Shown: positions 35,482 through 47,611 of the stretch, piece after piece | Position numbering within the stretch: the stretch's first letter is position 1 | Layout of the letters: each line of letters opens with the position of its first letter | Assembly: GCA_016706845.1 (NCBI GenBank) | Contig: JADJIV010000004.1 | Span: 1 to 64,000 of the forward strand | Direction: 5' to 3' | Length of the DNA: 64,000 nt | Source: PNOJ01 sp016706845 | Lineage (GTDB): Bacteria; Krumholzibacteriota; Krumholzibacteriia; LZORAL124-64-63 | Program-made: the position numbers and the translations under genes | Notes under the pieces: generated by a model | The model's input: only the letters and a program-made list of their open reading frames with translations | What the model was told of the DNA's origin: nothing | Database searches by the model: none

Positions 35482-36183
35482 ATGCCATCCACGACTCCCC
35501 TGATCCTCGCCCACCGCGGCGACTCGGCGCACGCCCCCGAGAACACGCTGGCGTCCTTCGACCTGGCCCTGGCCGCCGGCGCCGACGGCGTCGAGCTCGA
35601 CGTCCACCAGGCGCGCGACGGCGCCTTCGTCGTCCACCACGATCCCGACACGCCGGCCGGCCCGATCGCGCAGCTGGATCTCGCGGATCTGCAAGGCGGA
35701 CCGGCCAAGCGCGGCGGGACCATCGCGGCCCTGCGGGACGCGCTCGCGCTGCTGGCGGCGGGCGGCGCCGCGTTCACGGTGTTCGTCGAGGTCAAGGGGA
35801 TGCGCTCCTGGCCGGACCTGCGCCGCGAACTCTCGCCCTGGCGCGGACGCCTGGATCTCGAAGTGCAGTCCTTCGAGCACGACCTGCTGGCGGCGATGGC
35901 GCGCGACGGCGATGGTTGGCCCCTGGGCGTGATCGCCCGCGAGCCGGGCCCCGACCCCGCCGCCCTGCTCGCGCGCTTCGGCGCGCGCACCCTGTCGCTG
36001 CGCAAGGAGGCCGTCACCGCGGACGTCGCCGCGGCGGTCCACGCCGCGGGCGCGCGCCTGGCCGTCTGGACGCTCAACGACGCCGAGGCGGCCCGCGCTG
36101 CGGTCCAGGCCGGCGCCGACCTGCTGATCGGGGACGATCCCCGGTTGCTGCTCTCCACGTTCAACCACGGGAACCGGTCATGA
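35482..36183 (+). CDS. Glycerophosphodiester phosphodiesterase (GDPD)
   Basis: 233 residues, cytoplasmic (no signal peptide). The N-terminal catalytic block LILAHRGDSAHAPENTLASF and GVELDVHQARDGAFVVHHD contain the His-Arg and Glu-Asp-His residues of the family. The C-terminal LAVWTLNDAEAARAAVQAGA and DLLIGDDP are also standard. It hydrolyses glycerophosphodiesters from phospholipid turnover to glycerol-3-phosphate and an alcohol. GGTGGAG precedes the ATG. The stop overlaps the hydrolase start (ATGA). Confidence 0.92.
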   Translation: MPSTTPLILAHRGDSAHAPENTLASFDLALAAGADGVELDVHQARDGAFVVHHDPDTPAGPIAQLDLADLQGGPAKRGGTIAALRDALALLAAGGAAFTVFVEVKGMRSWPDLRRELSPWRGRLDLEVQSFEHDLLAAMARDGDGWPLGVIAREPGPDPAALLARFGARTLSLRKEAVTADVAAAVHAAGARLAVWTLNDAEAARAAVQAGADLLIGDDPRLLLSTFNHGNRS

Positions 36184-37616
36184 ACCCTACGCTGCGCACT
36201 CGTATCGCCTCGTTCGCTCTGACCCTCGCCTTCGCTCTCGCCGGCGCGACCGCGGCGCGAGCTGAAGCACCGGCGCTTGCCGGGGCCGGCCACTGGGAGG
36301 GCGCCATCGTCCTGCCCGGCCAGGAACTCGGCATCAAGGTCGACCTCGCCGAGAACGGCGGGGCCTGGACGGGCACGATCGACATCCCGATGCAGGGTGC
36401 GACCGGTCTGCCGCTCGTGAACGTGCGGGCCGCGGGCGACTCCCTCGTGTTCGCCATCGCGAAGGTCCCCGGCACGCCGACGTTCCACGGCCTGCTCGCG
36501 AACGACCGCCTGACCGGCGACTTCACCCAGAGCGGGATGAGCTTCCCGTTCCAGCTCGGGCGCGAGGTCACGGCCGGGCCGGCCCGGCCGCAGGAGCCGC
36601 AGCCGCCGTTCCCCTACCGCTCCGAAGAGGTGACCTACCGCAACGGCGACGTCGTGCTGGCCGGCACGCTGACGCTCCCGGAGGGGCCGGGGCCCTTCCC
36701 GGCCGCGGTGCTGCTGACCGGCAGCGGCGCGCAGAACCGCGACGAGGAACTGTTCGCCCACAAGCCCTTCCTGGTGCTGGCCGACCACCTGACCCGCGCC
36801 GGCGTGGCGGTGCTGCGCGCCGACGACCGCGGCGTGGGCGGCTCGACCGGCTCGGTGTCCCTGGCCACCACCGCGGACTTCGCGGACGATGCGCTGGCGG
36901 GCGTCGCACTGCTGCGGGCGCGGCCCGACATCGCCGGCGGGTGCGTCGGCCTGATCGGGCACAGCGAGGGCGGCATCGCGGCGCCGCTGGCCGCGGCCAA
37001 CGCGCCCGAGGCCGTCGACTTCGTGGTCCTGCTCGCGGGCACGGGCGTGCCGCTGGGCGAGGTGATCCTGCGCCAGGCCGAACTGATCATGAAGGCGGGC
37101 GGAACGGACTCGACGACGATCGCGGACGAGCTGGCGCAGACCCGCCTGGCGCTGGGCCGCCTGGCCGCCGGCGCCGACAGCGCGGCGATCCGCGCGGACC
37201 TCGAGCAGCTCGCCCTCGCCCAGCAGGCGGCCCATCCCGACCGGGCGAAGGATCCGGCCGCGCTGAAGTCCATGCTGGACGCCGCCGTGTCGGGCATGAT
37301 CACGCCCTGGTTCCGCTACGCGACGGCGCTCGATCCCCGCGTGGCGCTGCGCGAGGTGCGCTGCCCGGTGCTGGCGCTCAACGGGGGACGCGATCTGCAG
37401 GTGGACCCCGACCAGAACCTCACCGAGATCGAGCGCGCGCTGCGCGAGGGCGGCAACCCGGACCTGACGGTCCGTCGGCTGCCGGGCCTCAACCACCTGC
37501 TGCAGACGGCGGCGACGGGCCACCCGAGCGAGTACGGCCAGATCACCGAGACGATGAGCCCCACCGCCCTGGATGCGGTCCGCGACTGGATCCTGGCGCG
37601 GTGCCCCACCCGCTGA
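36180..37616 (+). CDS. Exported alpha/beta hydrolase
   Basis: 478 residues. Signal peptide (ASFALTLAFALAGATAARAE), then an N-terminal beta domain of about 110 residues (GHWEGAIVLPGQELGIKVDL), then an alpha/beta-hydrolase domain. Catalytic Ser is in VGLIGHSEGGIAAPLAAA, Asp in ALNGGRDLQVDPDQN and His in LPGLNHLLQ. VLLTGSGAQNRDEELFAHKP and VLRADDRGVGGSTG match the periplasmic dienelactone hydrolase-like esterases found widely in FCB bacteria. Substrate unknown; esterase or peptidase activity are both possible. ATGA-coupled to gdpD, with mtgA 10 bp downstream. Confidence 0.88.
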   Translation: MNPTLRTRIASFALTLAFALAGATAARAEAPALAGAGHWEGAIVLPGQELGIKVDLAENGGAWTGTIDIPMQGATGLPLVNVRAAGDSLVFAIAKVPGTPTFHGLLANDRLTGDFTQSGMSFPFQLGREVTAGPARPQEPQPPFPYRSEEVTYRNGDVVLAGTLTLPEGPGPFPAAVLLTGSGAQNRDEELFAHKPFLVLADHLTRAGVAVLRADDRGVGGSTGSVSLATTADFADDALAGVALLRARPDIAGGCVGLIGHSEGGIAAPLAAANAPEAVDFVVLLAGTGVPLGEVILRQAELIMKAGGTDSTTIADELAQTRLALGRLAAGADSAAIRADLEQLALAQQAAHPDRAKDPAALKSMLDAAVSGMITPWFRYATALDPRVALREVRCPVLALNGGRDLQVDPDQNLTEIERALREGGNPDLTVRRLPGLNHLLQTAATGHPSEYGQITETMSPTALDAVRDWILARCPTR

Positions 37617-37626
37617 GAGGAGCGAG

Positions 37627-38355
37627 GTGTCCCTGCGCGATCGCACGGCGGGTTGGCCGCGACGGCTCTGGCGCTGGACCTGGCGGCTGGCGGCCGCCTG
37701 GGTGGCCGGCTCCGTCCTGGTCGTGCTCGCCCTGCGCTTCGTGCCGCCGCCCGTGTCGGGGGTGATGGTCCAGCGCTGGTGGGAGGCGAAGCTGGAGCAC
37801 CGCGAGTTCCGGCTGGACTACCGCTGGAAATCGCGGGCGCACATCGCGCGCGCGCTGCCGCTGGCGGCGATCGCCGCGGAGGACCAGCGTTTCTTCGTGC
37901 ACCGCGGCTGGGACGTCGCGGCCATCCGCAAGGCGATGGCGGACGCCGAGGACGGCGGGCGCCTGCGCGGCGCCTCCACCATCTCACAGCAGACGGCCAA
38001 GAACCTGTTCCTGTGGACCGGGCGCAGCTGGGTGCGCAAGGGGCTGGAGTCGTGGTTCACGTTCTGGCTGGAACTGCTCTGGCCCAAGACGCGCATCCTG
38101 GAGGTCTACCTGAACATCGCGGAGTGGGGCGACGGGATCTTCGGCGCCGAGGCGGCCTGCCGCCGCCACTTCGACGTCGGCGCCGACCAGGTCGACCGCG
38201 ACCGCGCCGCGCGGCTGGCCGCCGTGCTGCCCAACCCGCGGCGGATGAACGCCGGCCGGCCCTCGGCCTACGTCCTGCGCCGGCAGGGCGAGATCCGGCG
38301 GCAGATGGGCGGGATCGACGGGTCGGAGTTCACGACGCCCCTGAAGCGCTGGTGA
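37627..38355 (+). CDS. mtgA: Monofunctional biosynthetic peptidoglycan transglycosylase
   Basis: 242 residues; GTG after GAGGAGCGAG. One N-terminal membrane anchor (WVAGSVLVVLALRFVPPPVS), then the GT51 domain: AAIAAEDQRFFVHRGWD with the catalytic Glu, RGASTISQQTAKNLFLW, RKGLESWFTFWLELLWPKTR, LEVYLNIAEWGDGIFGAEAA. It polymerises lipid II into glycan strands at the inner membrane and lacks any transpeptidase domain. Length matches MtgA (about 240). Last gene of the gdpD-hydrolase-mtgA operon. Confidence 0.95.
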   Translation: MSLRDRTAGWPRRLWRWTWRLAAAWVAGSVLVVLALRFVPPPVSGVMVQRWWEAKLEHREFRLDYRWKSRAHIARALPLAAIAAEDQRFFVHRGWDVAAIRKAMADAEDGGRLRGASTISQQTAKNLFLWTGRSWVRKGLESWFTFWLELLWPKTRILEVYLNIAEWGDGIFGAEAACRRHFDVGADQVDRDRAARLAAVLPNPRRMNAGRPSAYVLRRQGEIRRQMGGIDGSEFTTPLKRW

Positions 38356-38379
38356 CGGCGCACGACATCGCGTGACGGA

Positions 38380-41062
<2,683 letters not shown>

Positions 41063-41139
41063 AGCGCAGTCCCCCGGTTGATAGGCGCACGGCGAAGGTC
41101 GCCGGCGGGCGCGAAGCCGTGGTCCAAGGTAATCAAGAG

Positions 41140-41157
41140 ATAATGAGTCCGCATTAT
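41140..41157. promoter_or_regulatory. Inverted repeat upstream of the kinase gene
   Basis: Perfect ATAATG-N6-CATTAT in an otherwise GC-rich intergenic stretch, 78 bp before the kinase start. Candidate operator. Confidence 0.4.
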
Positions 41158-41174
41158 GGAAATGGCGGGCGGGG

Positions 41175-41681
41175 TCAGTCCCCGTCGAAGGCGAGCAGGA
41201 CGCGGGGGGGCAGCAACCAGACCAGGTCCGCGGTCCCGGCCACCGGGGGCGTGTCGCAGCGCACCAGCGCCGCTCCCCCCTTCTTCATCTCCAGCGAGAC
41301 GGCTCCCGCCGATCCGCCCAGCAGCAGCGACAGCAGCCCGCTCATCAGGGGTTCGTGGCCGACCAGGACGACACGCTCCGCAGCGGTCCGCGCCTGCAGG
41401 GCGCCGAGGACGATGGCCGGCGGGTTCATCGGTTCGAGTTCGGGACACGCTTCGGGCGCCGCCCACCCGCTCTCCTCCTGCAGGATCTGCGCCGTCTGCC
41501 AGGCGCGCACGTAGGGGCTGGCGAGCACCAGGTCGGGCGGATCCCAGACCGTCGCCAGCACGCGCGCGATGCGGCGGAACCTGTCCATTCCCGCGATCGT
41601 CAGGGGGCGTTCGCTGTCGCCGTTCCAATCGCCGCCGTTGCGCTCTGCAGCGATCGCGTGGCGGATCAGCAGGAGTTCCAC
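41175..41681 (-). CDS. sixA: SixA-type phosphohistidine phosphatase
   Basis: 168 residues; GTG start after GGGAGGCG. Histidine phosphatase fold: MELLLIRHAIAAERNGGDWN with the phospho-accepting His, ERPLTIAGMDRFRRIARVL, DLVLASPYVRAWQTAQIL, and second His in VVLVGHEPLMSGLLSLLLGG. SixA removes phosphate from histidine on HPt or PTS proteins. It is too short for phosphoglycerate mutase. It follows the RND efflux genes on the same strand with 40 bp spacing and precedes the kinase. Confidence 0.9.
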   Translation of the reverse strand: MELLLIRHAIAAERNGGDWNGDSERPLTIAGMDRFRRIARVLATVWDPPDLVLASPYVRAWQTAQILQEESGWAAPEACPELEPMNPPAIVLGALQARTAAERVVLVGHEPLMSGLLSLLLGGSAGAVSLEMKKGGAALVRCDTPPVAGTADLVWLLPPRVLLAFDGD

Positions 41682-41721
41682 GGTCGCCTCCCGGCAGGGA
41701 TCGTGGGCGCGGCCCGGGAGA

Positions 41722-44700
41722 TCAGGCCGGTCCCGTCCCGTCCTCCTCGACGTGCGCCCGCGTGAAGCGCGACAGCAGGTCGTACACCACCGGCACCAGC
41801 ACCAGGGTCAGGAAGGTCGAGAACAGCATGCCGCTGACCACCGTGACTCCCAGCGGCCGGCGCGACTCGCCGCCGGCGCCCAGGCCCAGGGCGATGGGCA
41901 GGATGCCGAAGATCGTCGAGAACGAGGTCATCAGGATCGGGCGCAGGCGGATGGCCGCGGCCTGCACGATGGCCTCGCGCGCCGATTCGCCGCCGTCGCG
42001 GCGCTGGTTGCCGTACTCCACGATCAGGATGGCGTTCTTGGTCACCAGGCCGATCAGCATGATCAGGCCGATCTGGGAGTAGATGTTCAGGCCCTGCTTC
42101 AGGAAGAACAGCGAGAGCAGGGCGCCCACCACCGCCAGCGGCACCGACAGCAGGATCGTCAGCGGGTGGATGAAGCTCTCGAACTGCGCCGCCAGCACCA
42201 GGAAGATGAACACCACCGCCAGGCCGAACAGGAAGTTCAGGCTGCCGCTGGACTCGCGGTACTCGCGCGACTGGCCCTTCAGCTCGCGCGTGACCCCGGG
42301 GGGCAGGTCGTCGCGCACGATGCGGTCCAGGGCGTCGAGCGCCGTGCCCAGGTCCACGCCGGGCGCCAGGCTGGCGCTGAGCGTGGCCGCGCGCACGCGG
42401 TTGTAGTGGTTCAGCTCCTTGGGCGCGACGGTCTCGCGGACCGTGACCACGTTGGCCAGGGGCACCAGCCCCGCCGTCCCGCGCACCAGCAGGCCGCCGA
42501 TCGCGTCGGGCGTCGCGCGCGCCGAGGGGCGCATCTGGACGATCACGTCGTACTGCTTCGAGCCGCTCTTGTAGTTGCCGACGACGCGACCGCCGAGCAG
42601 GGACTCGAGCGTCGAGCCGATCTCGGCGACCGAGACGCCCAGCTGCCCGGCGCGCTCGCGGTCGATCACGATGTCGAGCTGGGGCTTGTTCAGGCGCAGG
42701 TCCGAGTCCAGGTTGACCAGGTATCCCAGCTGCTGGGCCTTGGCCATCATGATCTGCACCGCCTGGCCCAGCTGCTCGTAGCTGTCGCCCTTGAGCACGT
42801 ACTCCACGGGGTTGGAGTTGAAGCTGCCGCCGAGGCTGGGCGGGTTGATCACGAAGGCCAGCACGCCGGGGATGCCCATCAGCTGCGGGAACACGCTCTG
42901 GACGATCTCCTGCTGGGTGCGGTCGCGCTCGTCGGCGCGCGCGAGGTTCAGGAACACGAAGCCGTCGGTGACGCGGCCGGGGCCGCCGAAGCCCAGGCCC
43001 ACGGCCGAGAAGAGGCCGCGGCGCTCGGGCAGGGGCATGAGCGCCGCCTCGACCTGGCTCATCGCGGCGTCGGTGTAGTCCAGGGTCGAGCCCTCCGGCG
43101 CGATCACGATGCCGAAGGCGGCGCTGCGGTCCTCGACCGGCACCAGCTCGCGCGGCAGGAGCCGGTAGACAAACGCCGCGGCCGCGATCATCACGGCGGC
43201 CGACAGCAGCACCAGCGCGCGGTGCCCCAGGCACCAGCGCAGCGTCGCGACGTAGGCGCGGTTCAGGCCCGTGAAGAAGGCCTCGAAGGACCGCTCGGCC
43301 CAGCTCTGGCGCTTGCCGCTCAGAGGCGTCAGCATCCGCGAGCAGAGCATGGGCGTCAGGGTCAGGGCCACGAAGCCCGACAGCAGGACGGCCACGGCCA
43401 CCGAGATGCCGAACTCGCGGAACAGGGTGCCCACCGTCCCGGACAGGAACGACAGCGGGATGAACACCGCCACCAGCGAGATGGTCGTCGAGACGATCGC
43501 GAAGCCGATCTCCTTGGTGGCGTCGAGGGTGGCGCGCCGCCGCGACTTGCCCATCTCGAGGTGCCGGTAGACGTTTTCCAGCACCACGATGGCGTCGTCG
43601 ACGACCAGGCCGATGGCCAGCACCAGCGCCAGCAGCGTCAGGATGTTGATCGTGAAGCCCAGGGCCAGCGCGACCGTCGCGGCGCCCACGATCGAGACCG
43701 GGATCGCCAGCACGGGGATCAGCGTGGCCCGCAGGCTCTTCAGGAAGACCAGGATCACCAGGATGACCAGCGCCACCGCGATCAGCAGCGTGTCGCGGAC
43801 CTCATGGATCGACTCGCTGATGAACAGCGACGAATCGAAGGCGACCTCCAGGCGCATGCCGGGCGGCAGCTCCTCGCGCAGCGCCGGCAGCGCGTCGCGC
43901 ACCGCCGCCGCCACCTCGAGCGTGCTCGCCTTGCCCTGCTTGACGACGCCCATGCCGATGGAGGGCAGTCCGTTGTAGCGGGTCACGGTGCGCTCGTCCT
44001 CGGCGCCGACGGCCACGTCGGCGACGTCGCGCAGGCGCACCACGCCGCCCTCGCGCGTGGCCACGACGACCGCGCCGAACTCCTCGGCCGAGTACAGCTC
44101 GCCGCGGGTCCGCACCGCGAACTCCCGCTGCTCGCCCTCGACGCGCCCGGCGGGGATCTCGGCGTTCTCGCGGGCGAGGGCCGCCGCCACGTCGCCGGCG
44201 GTCAGGCCGCGCGCGGCCAGCCGTTGCGGGTCGAGCCAGACGCGCATGGCGTAGCGGCGCTCCCCGCCGATGAAGACCGAACCGACGCCCGGCAGCCGCT
44301 GCAGGCGGTCCTTCAGCACGCGGTCGGCGAGGTCGGACATCTCGAGGGTGCCGTGCGCGTCGCTCTGCAGGGCCAGCCAGACGATGGGCTGGGCGTTGGT
44401 GTCGACCTTCTCGACGACGGGGTCCTCCGCCTCGGGCGGCAGGCTGCCGCGCGCGCGGGACACGCGGTCGCGCACGTCGTTGGCCGCCTCGTCGACGTCC
44501 CGGCTCAGCTCGAATTCGATGGTGATGGTCGAGCCCTGCTCGCGGCTCGACGAGGTGAGGGACTTGACGTCCTCGAGCGTCGAGAACGTCTCCTCGAGCA
44601 CGTCGGTGATCTCGGTCTCGACCACGCTGGGGCTGGCGCCGCGGTAGTACGTGGAGACCGAGACGATCGGCGGGTCGATGTCGGGGTACTCGCGCACCGG

Positions 44701-44796
44701 CAGCCGCGTGTATGAGATCACGCCGAGCAACACGATGGCCAGGCTCATCACCGTCGCGAAGACCGGGCGTTGGACGGAGACCTCGCTCAGCTTCAT
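41722..44796 (-). CDS. RND multidrug efflux inner-membrane transporter (AcrB/MexB-like)
   Basis: 1024 residues, full length for the family. It starts KLSEVSVQRPVFATVMSLAI with the signature YPDIDPPIVSVSTYYRGASP. TM4 carries the proton-relay aspartates in AIGLVVDDAIVVLENVYRHL. Two large periplasmic loops and a second set of helices (PLTILLSVPLAVVGALLSLF, GLVTKNAILIVEYGNQRRDG) complete the pump. It exports amphiphilic compounds using the proton gradient. ATGA overlap with the adaptor gene; a TolC-type gene heads the operon. Confidence 0.95.
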   Translation of the reverse strand: MKLSEVSVQRPVFATVMSLAIVLLGVISYTRLPVREYPDIDPPIVSVSTYYRGASPSVVETEITDVLEETFSTLEDVKSLTSSSREQGSTITIEFELSRDVDEAANDVRDRVSRARGSLPPEAEDPVVEKVDTNAQPIVWLALQSDAHGTLEMSDLADRVLKDRLQRLPGVGSVFIGGERRYAMRVWLDPQRLAARGLTAGDVAAALARENAEIPAGRVEGEQREFAVRTRGELYSAEEFGAVVVATREGGVVRLRDVADVAVGAEDERTVTRYNGLPSIGMGVVKQGKASTLEVAAAVRDALPALREELPPGMRLEVAFDSSLFISESIHEVRDTLLIAVALVILVILVFLKSLRATLIPVLAIPVSIVGAATVALALGFTINILTLLALVLAIGLVVDDAIVVLENVYRHLEMGKSRRRATLDATKEIGFAIVSTTISLVAVFIPLSFLSGTVGTLFREFGISVAVAVLLSGFVALTLTPMLCSRMLTPLSGKRQSWAERSFEAFFTGLNRAYVATLRWCLGHRALVLLSAAVMIAAAAFVYRLLPRELVPVEDRSAAFGIVIAPEGSTLDYTDAAMSQVEAALMPLPERRGLFSAVGLGFGGPGRVTDGFVFLNLARADERDRTQQEIVQSVFPQLMGIPGVLAFVINPPSLGGSFNSNPVEYVLKGDSYEQLGQAVQIMMAKAQQLGYLVNLDSDLRLNKPQLDIVIDRERAGQLGVSVAEIGSTLESLLGGRVVGNYKSGSKQYDVIVQMRPSARATPDAIGGLLVRGTAGLVPLANVVTVRETVAPKELNHYNRVRAATLSASLAPGVDLGTALDALDRIVRDDLPPGVTRELKGQSREYRESSGSLNFLFGLAVVFIFLVLAAQFESFIHPLTILLSVPLAVVGALLSLFFLKQGLNIYSQIGLIMLIGLVTKNAILIVEYGNQRRDGGESAREAIVQAAAIRLRPILMTSFSTIFGILPIALGLGAGGESRRPLGVTVVSGMLFSTFLTLVLVPVVYDLLSRFTRAHVEEDGTGPA

Positions 44797-45884
44797 CGGG
44801 CGCCTCCCGCAGCGGGCTGCCCGTCGCCGGCCGGAAGGGGGATCACGCGGGCGCCGGGGTAGATCTTCTGGTGGCCGGCGCGCACCACCAGCGCGCCCGG
44901 CGCGAGGCCCTCGAGCACCTCGACCAGCGAAGCGGTGCGCAGGCCCAGGGTCACCGGGACAGGCGCCACCGTGCTGTCGGGCTGGATCACGTAGACGAGC
45001 ATGCGGTCGCCCTGGGCGACCACGGACTCGCTGGGCAGGGCCAGCGCCAGGGGCCGCTCCTCGAGCACGACCGAGGCCTCGGCCGACATGCCGGGCCGCA
45101 GGCGGCCCTCGGCGTTGTCGACCACGGCCACGACGCCGACGGTGCGGGTGGCGGCGTCGACCACCGGCTCGACGACTGCCAGCGTGCCGGACAGGGCCAG
45201 ATCGGGGTACGCGGTGGTCCGCACCGCGACCGCCGCGCCCGGGCGCAGCGCGCCCAGGTACCGCTCCGGCACCGAGAACAGCAGGCGCAGGCGGTCGAGG
45301 CGGGCCAGTTCGGTGATCGCCTGGCCGGTGCGCAGGAAGGCGCCGCGGTTGACGCGGCGGGTGCCGGCGGTGCCGTCGAAGGGGGCGACGATGCGGGTCT
45401 TGGCCAGGCTCGCGGCGGCCACCGCGAGGTCGGCTTCCGCCACCTTCAGGGCCGCCGCGGCGTCGTCGAGGTCCTGGGGGGCGCCGGCGCCCTGGTCGAC
45501 GACGGCGCGCACGCGGTCGAACGCGGCGCGGCTCTGCGCGACGCGGGCCTCGGCGCGGTCGGCCTCGGCGCGGGCCTGGGCGTCGTCGAGCCGGGCGATC
45601 AGGTCGCCGCGGCGCAGCGCAGCGCCCTCGCGGAAGGGCAGCTCCACGACCAGGCCGTCGATCTCAGTGGTCACCACGACCTGTTCGGTCGCCTCGAAGG
45701 TGCCGACGGCCGTGTAGCTGTCGAGCATGGCCGTGGGCGTCGCGGTCGCGGTGACGACCGGCATCGGCGGCATGGCGAAACCGCCGCCCGCCTTCTCCCG
45801 CGCGCAGCCCGCGGCCAGGATCAGGGCGAGGATCGGGAGGATCGCGCGCGCGGCGCGCGAGGGGACCGCATGTCGGTGAGTCAC
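44793..45884 (-). CDS. RND efflux periplasmic adaptor lipoprotein (AcrA/HlyD family)
   Basis: 363 residues. Lipobox in ILALILAAGCAREK. Two lipoyl half-motifs (EIDGLVVELPFREGAALRRG and IVAPFDGTAGTRRVNRGAFL) flank a coiled-coil hairpin rich in Ala and Glu (ARAEADRAEARVAQSRAAFD). Barrel and membrane-proximal domains follow. It links the pump to the TolC channel. GTG start overlaps the tolC-type stop (GTGA), and its own stop overlaps the pump start. Confidence 0.93.
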   Translation of the reverse strand: MTHRHAVPSRAARAILPILALILAAGCAREKAGGGFAMPPMPVVTATATPTAMLDSYTAVGTFEATEQVVVTTEIDGLVVELPFREGAALRRGDLIARLDDAQARAEADRAEARVAQSRAAFDRVRAVVDQGAGAPQDLDDAAAALKVAEADLAVAAASLAKTRIVAPFDGTAGTRRVNRGAFLRTGQAITELARLDRLRLLFSVPERYLGALRPGAAVAVRTTAYPDLALSGTLAVVEPVVDAATRTVGVVAVVDNAEGRLRPGMSAEASVVLEERPLALALPSESVVAQGDRMLVYVIQPDSTVAPVPVTLGLRTASLVEVLEGLAPGALVVRAGHQKIYPGARVIPLPAGDGQPAAGGAR

Positions 45885-47503
45885 TGCCCGCTCTCCTTGG
45901 TGATGAAACCGTCCGCCGTGAGGCGGCGCAGATCGGCCGCCGCACGGGCGGCGCGCACCAGCGTCTGGGAATGCCGCTGCTGCGCCGCGGCCAGATCGGC
46001 CGCCAGGCGCACCAGTTCGAAGGCCGTCGTGCGGCCGTTGCGGAACTCGATCAGGCCGATGCGCACCTGCTCGCGGGACGCCGCGACGCCCTCGTCGGCC
46101 AGGGCGAGCCGGTCGCGGTTGGCGGCGAGCTCGCGGCAGTCGGCGCGGACCCGCCGTTCCAGATCGCGGCGCGCGGCCTCGAGCTGCTGGCCGGCGCCGG
46201 CCGCGACGGCCCGGATCCGGTCGCGCTCGCCGCCTCCCGCGCGGCCGCCCAGCGGCAGCGAGAAGCTCACGCCCACGCTCCAGTTCGGGTAGGTCCGCCG
46301 CACGACCTGGTCCAGGCTCTCGCCGAGGCCGCCGATGTCGGCGGTCTGGATGGTCTCGGGATCGGCGCCGAACGGCGAGACGATCCGCCGGCCCGAACCG
46401 GACAGGCCCGCGCCGCCCAGCGAGCCGAGCAGGTCCAGGCGGGGCCGCGCGTTGCCGGCGGCGGCGTCCGCGAGGGCCTGCAGGGCGGCCACGTTCTTCT
46501 CGGCCGACCGCAGCTGGAGGTTGGAGGCCAGGGCGGCGCTGACGGCCGCCTCCTCGTCCGGCGCCGCGTGGGCGAGCGGCGGCGCATCGGCGGTCAGGTA
46601 GCGGCGCGCCTCGCCCAGCGGGCGGCGCCCGATGAGCGCGGCGAAGCTGTCCGAGACCTGGTCCAGGGTCTCGCGCCGGTCCAGCACCGCTTGCTCCTGC
46701 TCGGCCAGGAAGACGCGCGCGCTGGCCACCTGGCCGGGTCCGATCAAGCCGGCGTCCGCCCTGATGCGGGTCTCCGACAGCAGGGAGGCCGCCTGGTCGC
46801 GCAGCAGCTGCTGCACGGCGAGATCGCGCACCGCGCCGTGGAGCTGCCAGTAGGCCGTTTCGACGACGGCGCGCACGCCCAGGACGGCGTCGTCGTGCGC
46901 GGCGAGCGCGGACTCGAAGCTGCGTTCGGCCGACACCAGGGCGCCGTCCGCCCCCGCCCCGAAGCCCTTCAGCAGCGGCTGGCGCAGCCCGAGGCGCCCG
47001 GCCGCATCGTACTGCGGCCGCAGCGAAGCGTAGGCGTTGTTGGTCTCCAGGCGCACGGCATCCAGCGCGGCGGTCAGCTCGGTGCCCCAGCGCGACCGCC
47101 AGCTCAGGCTCGCGCTGCCCAGGCTCTGCTGCGTCTCCAGGACGCTGGCGCCGGCGAACAGCGAGGCGGTGGGCTGCTCGGAGGCGCTGCGGCCCAGGTC
47201 GCCGAACAGCTCGGGATCGAAGCCGCCGCGCTCGCGGCGCAGGGCGCCACGCGCGGCGTCCAGTTCGGTCCGCGCGATCTGCGCGTCGGTGGAGCCCGCG
47301 ACCGCCGCGAGCAGCGCCTGTTCCAGCGTCAGGGGCTCGCCCTCGATCCGGGCGAGGGCCCGCGCCAGGGCGCTGTCGGGCTGCGCGGCGGCGGGTGGGG
47401 CCGCGGCGGCCGAGGGGCCGGCCAGGCCCGCGACGGCGCAGGCCGCCAGGAACGCCAGGCCGGGCGGCAGCCGGCGCCGGCGCGGTGCGGAAATGATCGG
47501 CAT
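45881..47503 (-). CDS. TolC-family outer-membrane channel protein
   Basis: 540 residues with a signal peptide (PPGLAFLAACAVAGLAGPSA). Two repeats of the OEP domain: LTLEQALLAAVAGSTDAQIA, RLGLRQPLLKGFG, NLQLRSAEKNVAALQALADA, SVGVSFSLPLGGRAGGGERD. The end, RIGLIEFRNGRTTAFELVRL, is the conserved OEP helix. First gene of the tolC-adaptor-RND operon; GGGAGGAT before the ATG. It forms the exit duct of the pump. Confidence 0.92.
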   Translation of the reverse strand: MPIISAPRRRRLPPGLAFLAACAVAGLAGPSAAAAPPAAAQPDSALARALARIEGEPLTLEQALLAAVAGSTDAQIARTELDAARGALRRERGGFDPELFGDLGRSASEQPTASLFAGASVLETQQSLGSASLSWRSRWGTELTAALDAVRLETNNAYASLRPQYDAAGRLGLRQPLLKGFGAGADGALVSAERSFESALAAHDDAVLGVRAVVETAYWQLHGAVRDLAVQQLLRDQAASLLSETRIRADAGLIGPGQVASARVFLAEQEQAVLDRRETLDQVSDSFAALIGRRPLGEARRYLTADAPPLAHAAPDEEAAVSAALASNLQLRSAEKNVAALQALADAAAGNARPRLDLLGSLGGAGLSGSGRRIVSPFGADPETIQTADIGGLGESLDQVVRRTYPNWSVGVSFSLPLGGRAGGGERDRIRAVAAGAGQQLEAARRDLERRVRADCRELAANRDRLALADEGVAASREQVRIGLIEFRNGRTTAFELVRLAADLAAAQQRHSQTLVRAARAAADLRRLTADGFITKESGQ

Positions 47504-47611
47504 GCGGAGGATCCTCCCGGGATCTGGTCGGTTCGCGAAAGGGCGCGGGCGCCGTCGGCGCCCGCACCACGGGGTCAGGATAATAGCGTCGGCGGAGATC
47601 CGCAGCCGTTT

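Noticed and set aside
36180..37616. Serine peptidase of the S9 family
   Set aside because: The beta domain is short and not a propeller; the GHSEGG and N-terminal domain fit exported esterase-like hydrolases better.
33117..37646. An open frame of about 1500 codons on the minus strand
   Set aside because: Antisense shadow of gdpD, hydrolase and permease genes, with low-complexity composition and no domain.
41175..41681. Phosphoglycerate mutase as product of this gene
   Set aside because: At 168 residues with the RHA...GHEPLMS pattern it fits SixA; phosphoglycerate mutases are longer and start RHGxSxxN.
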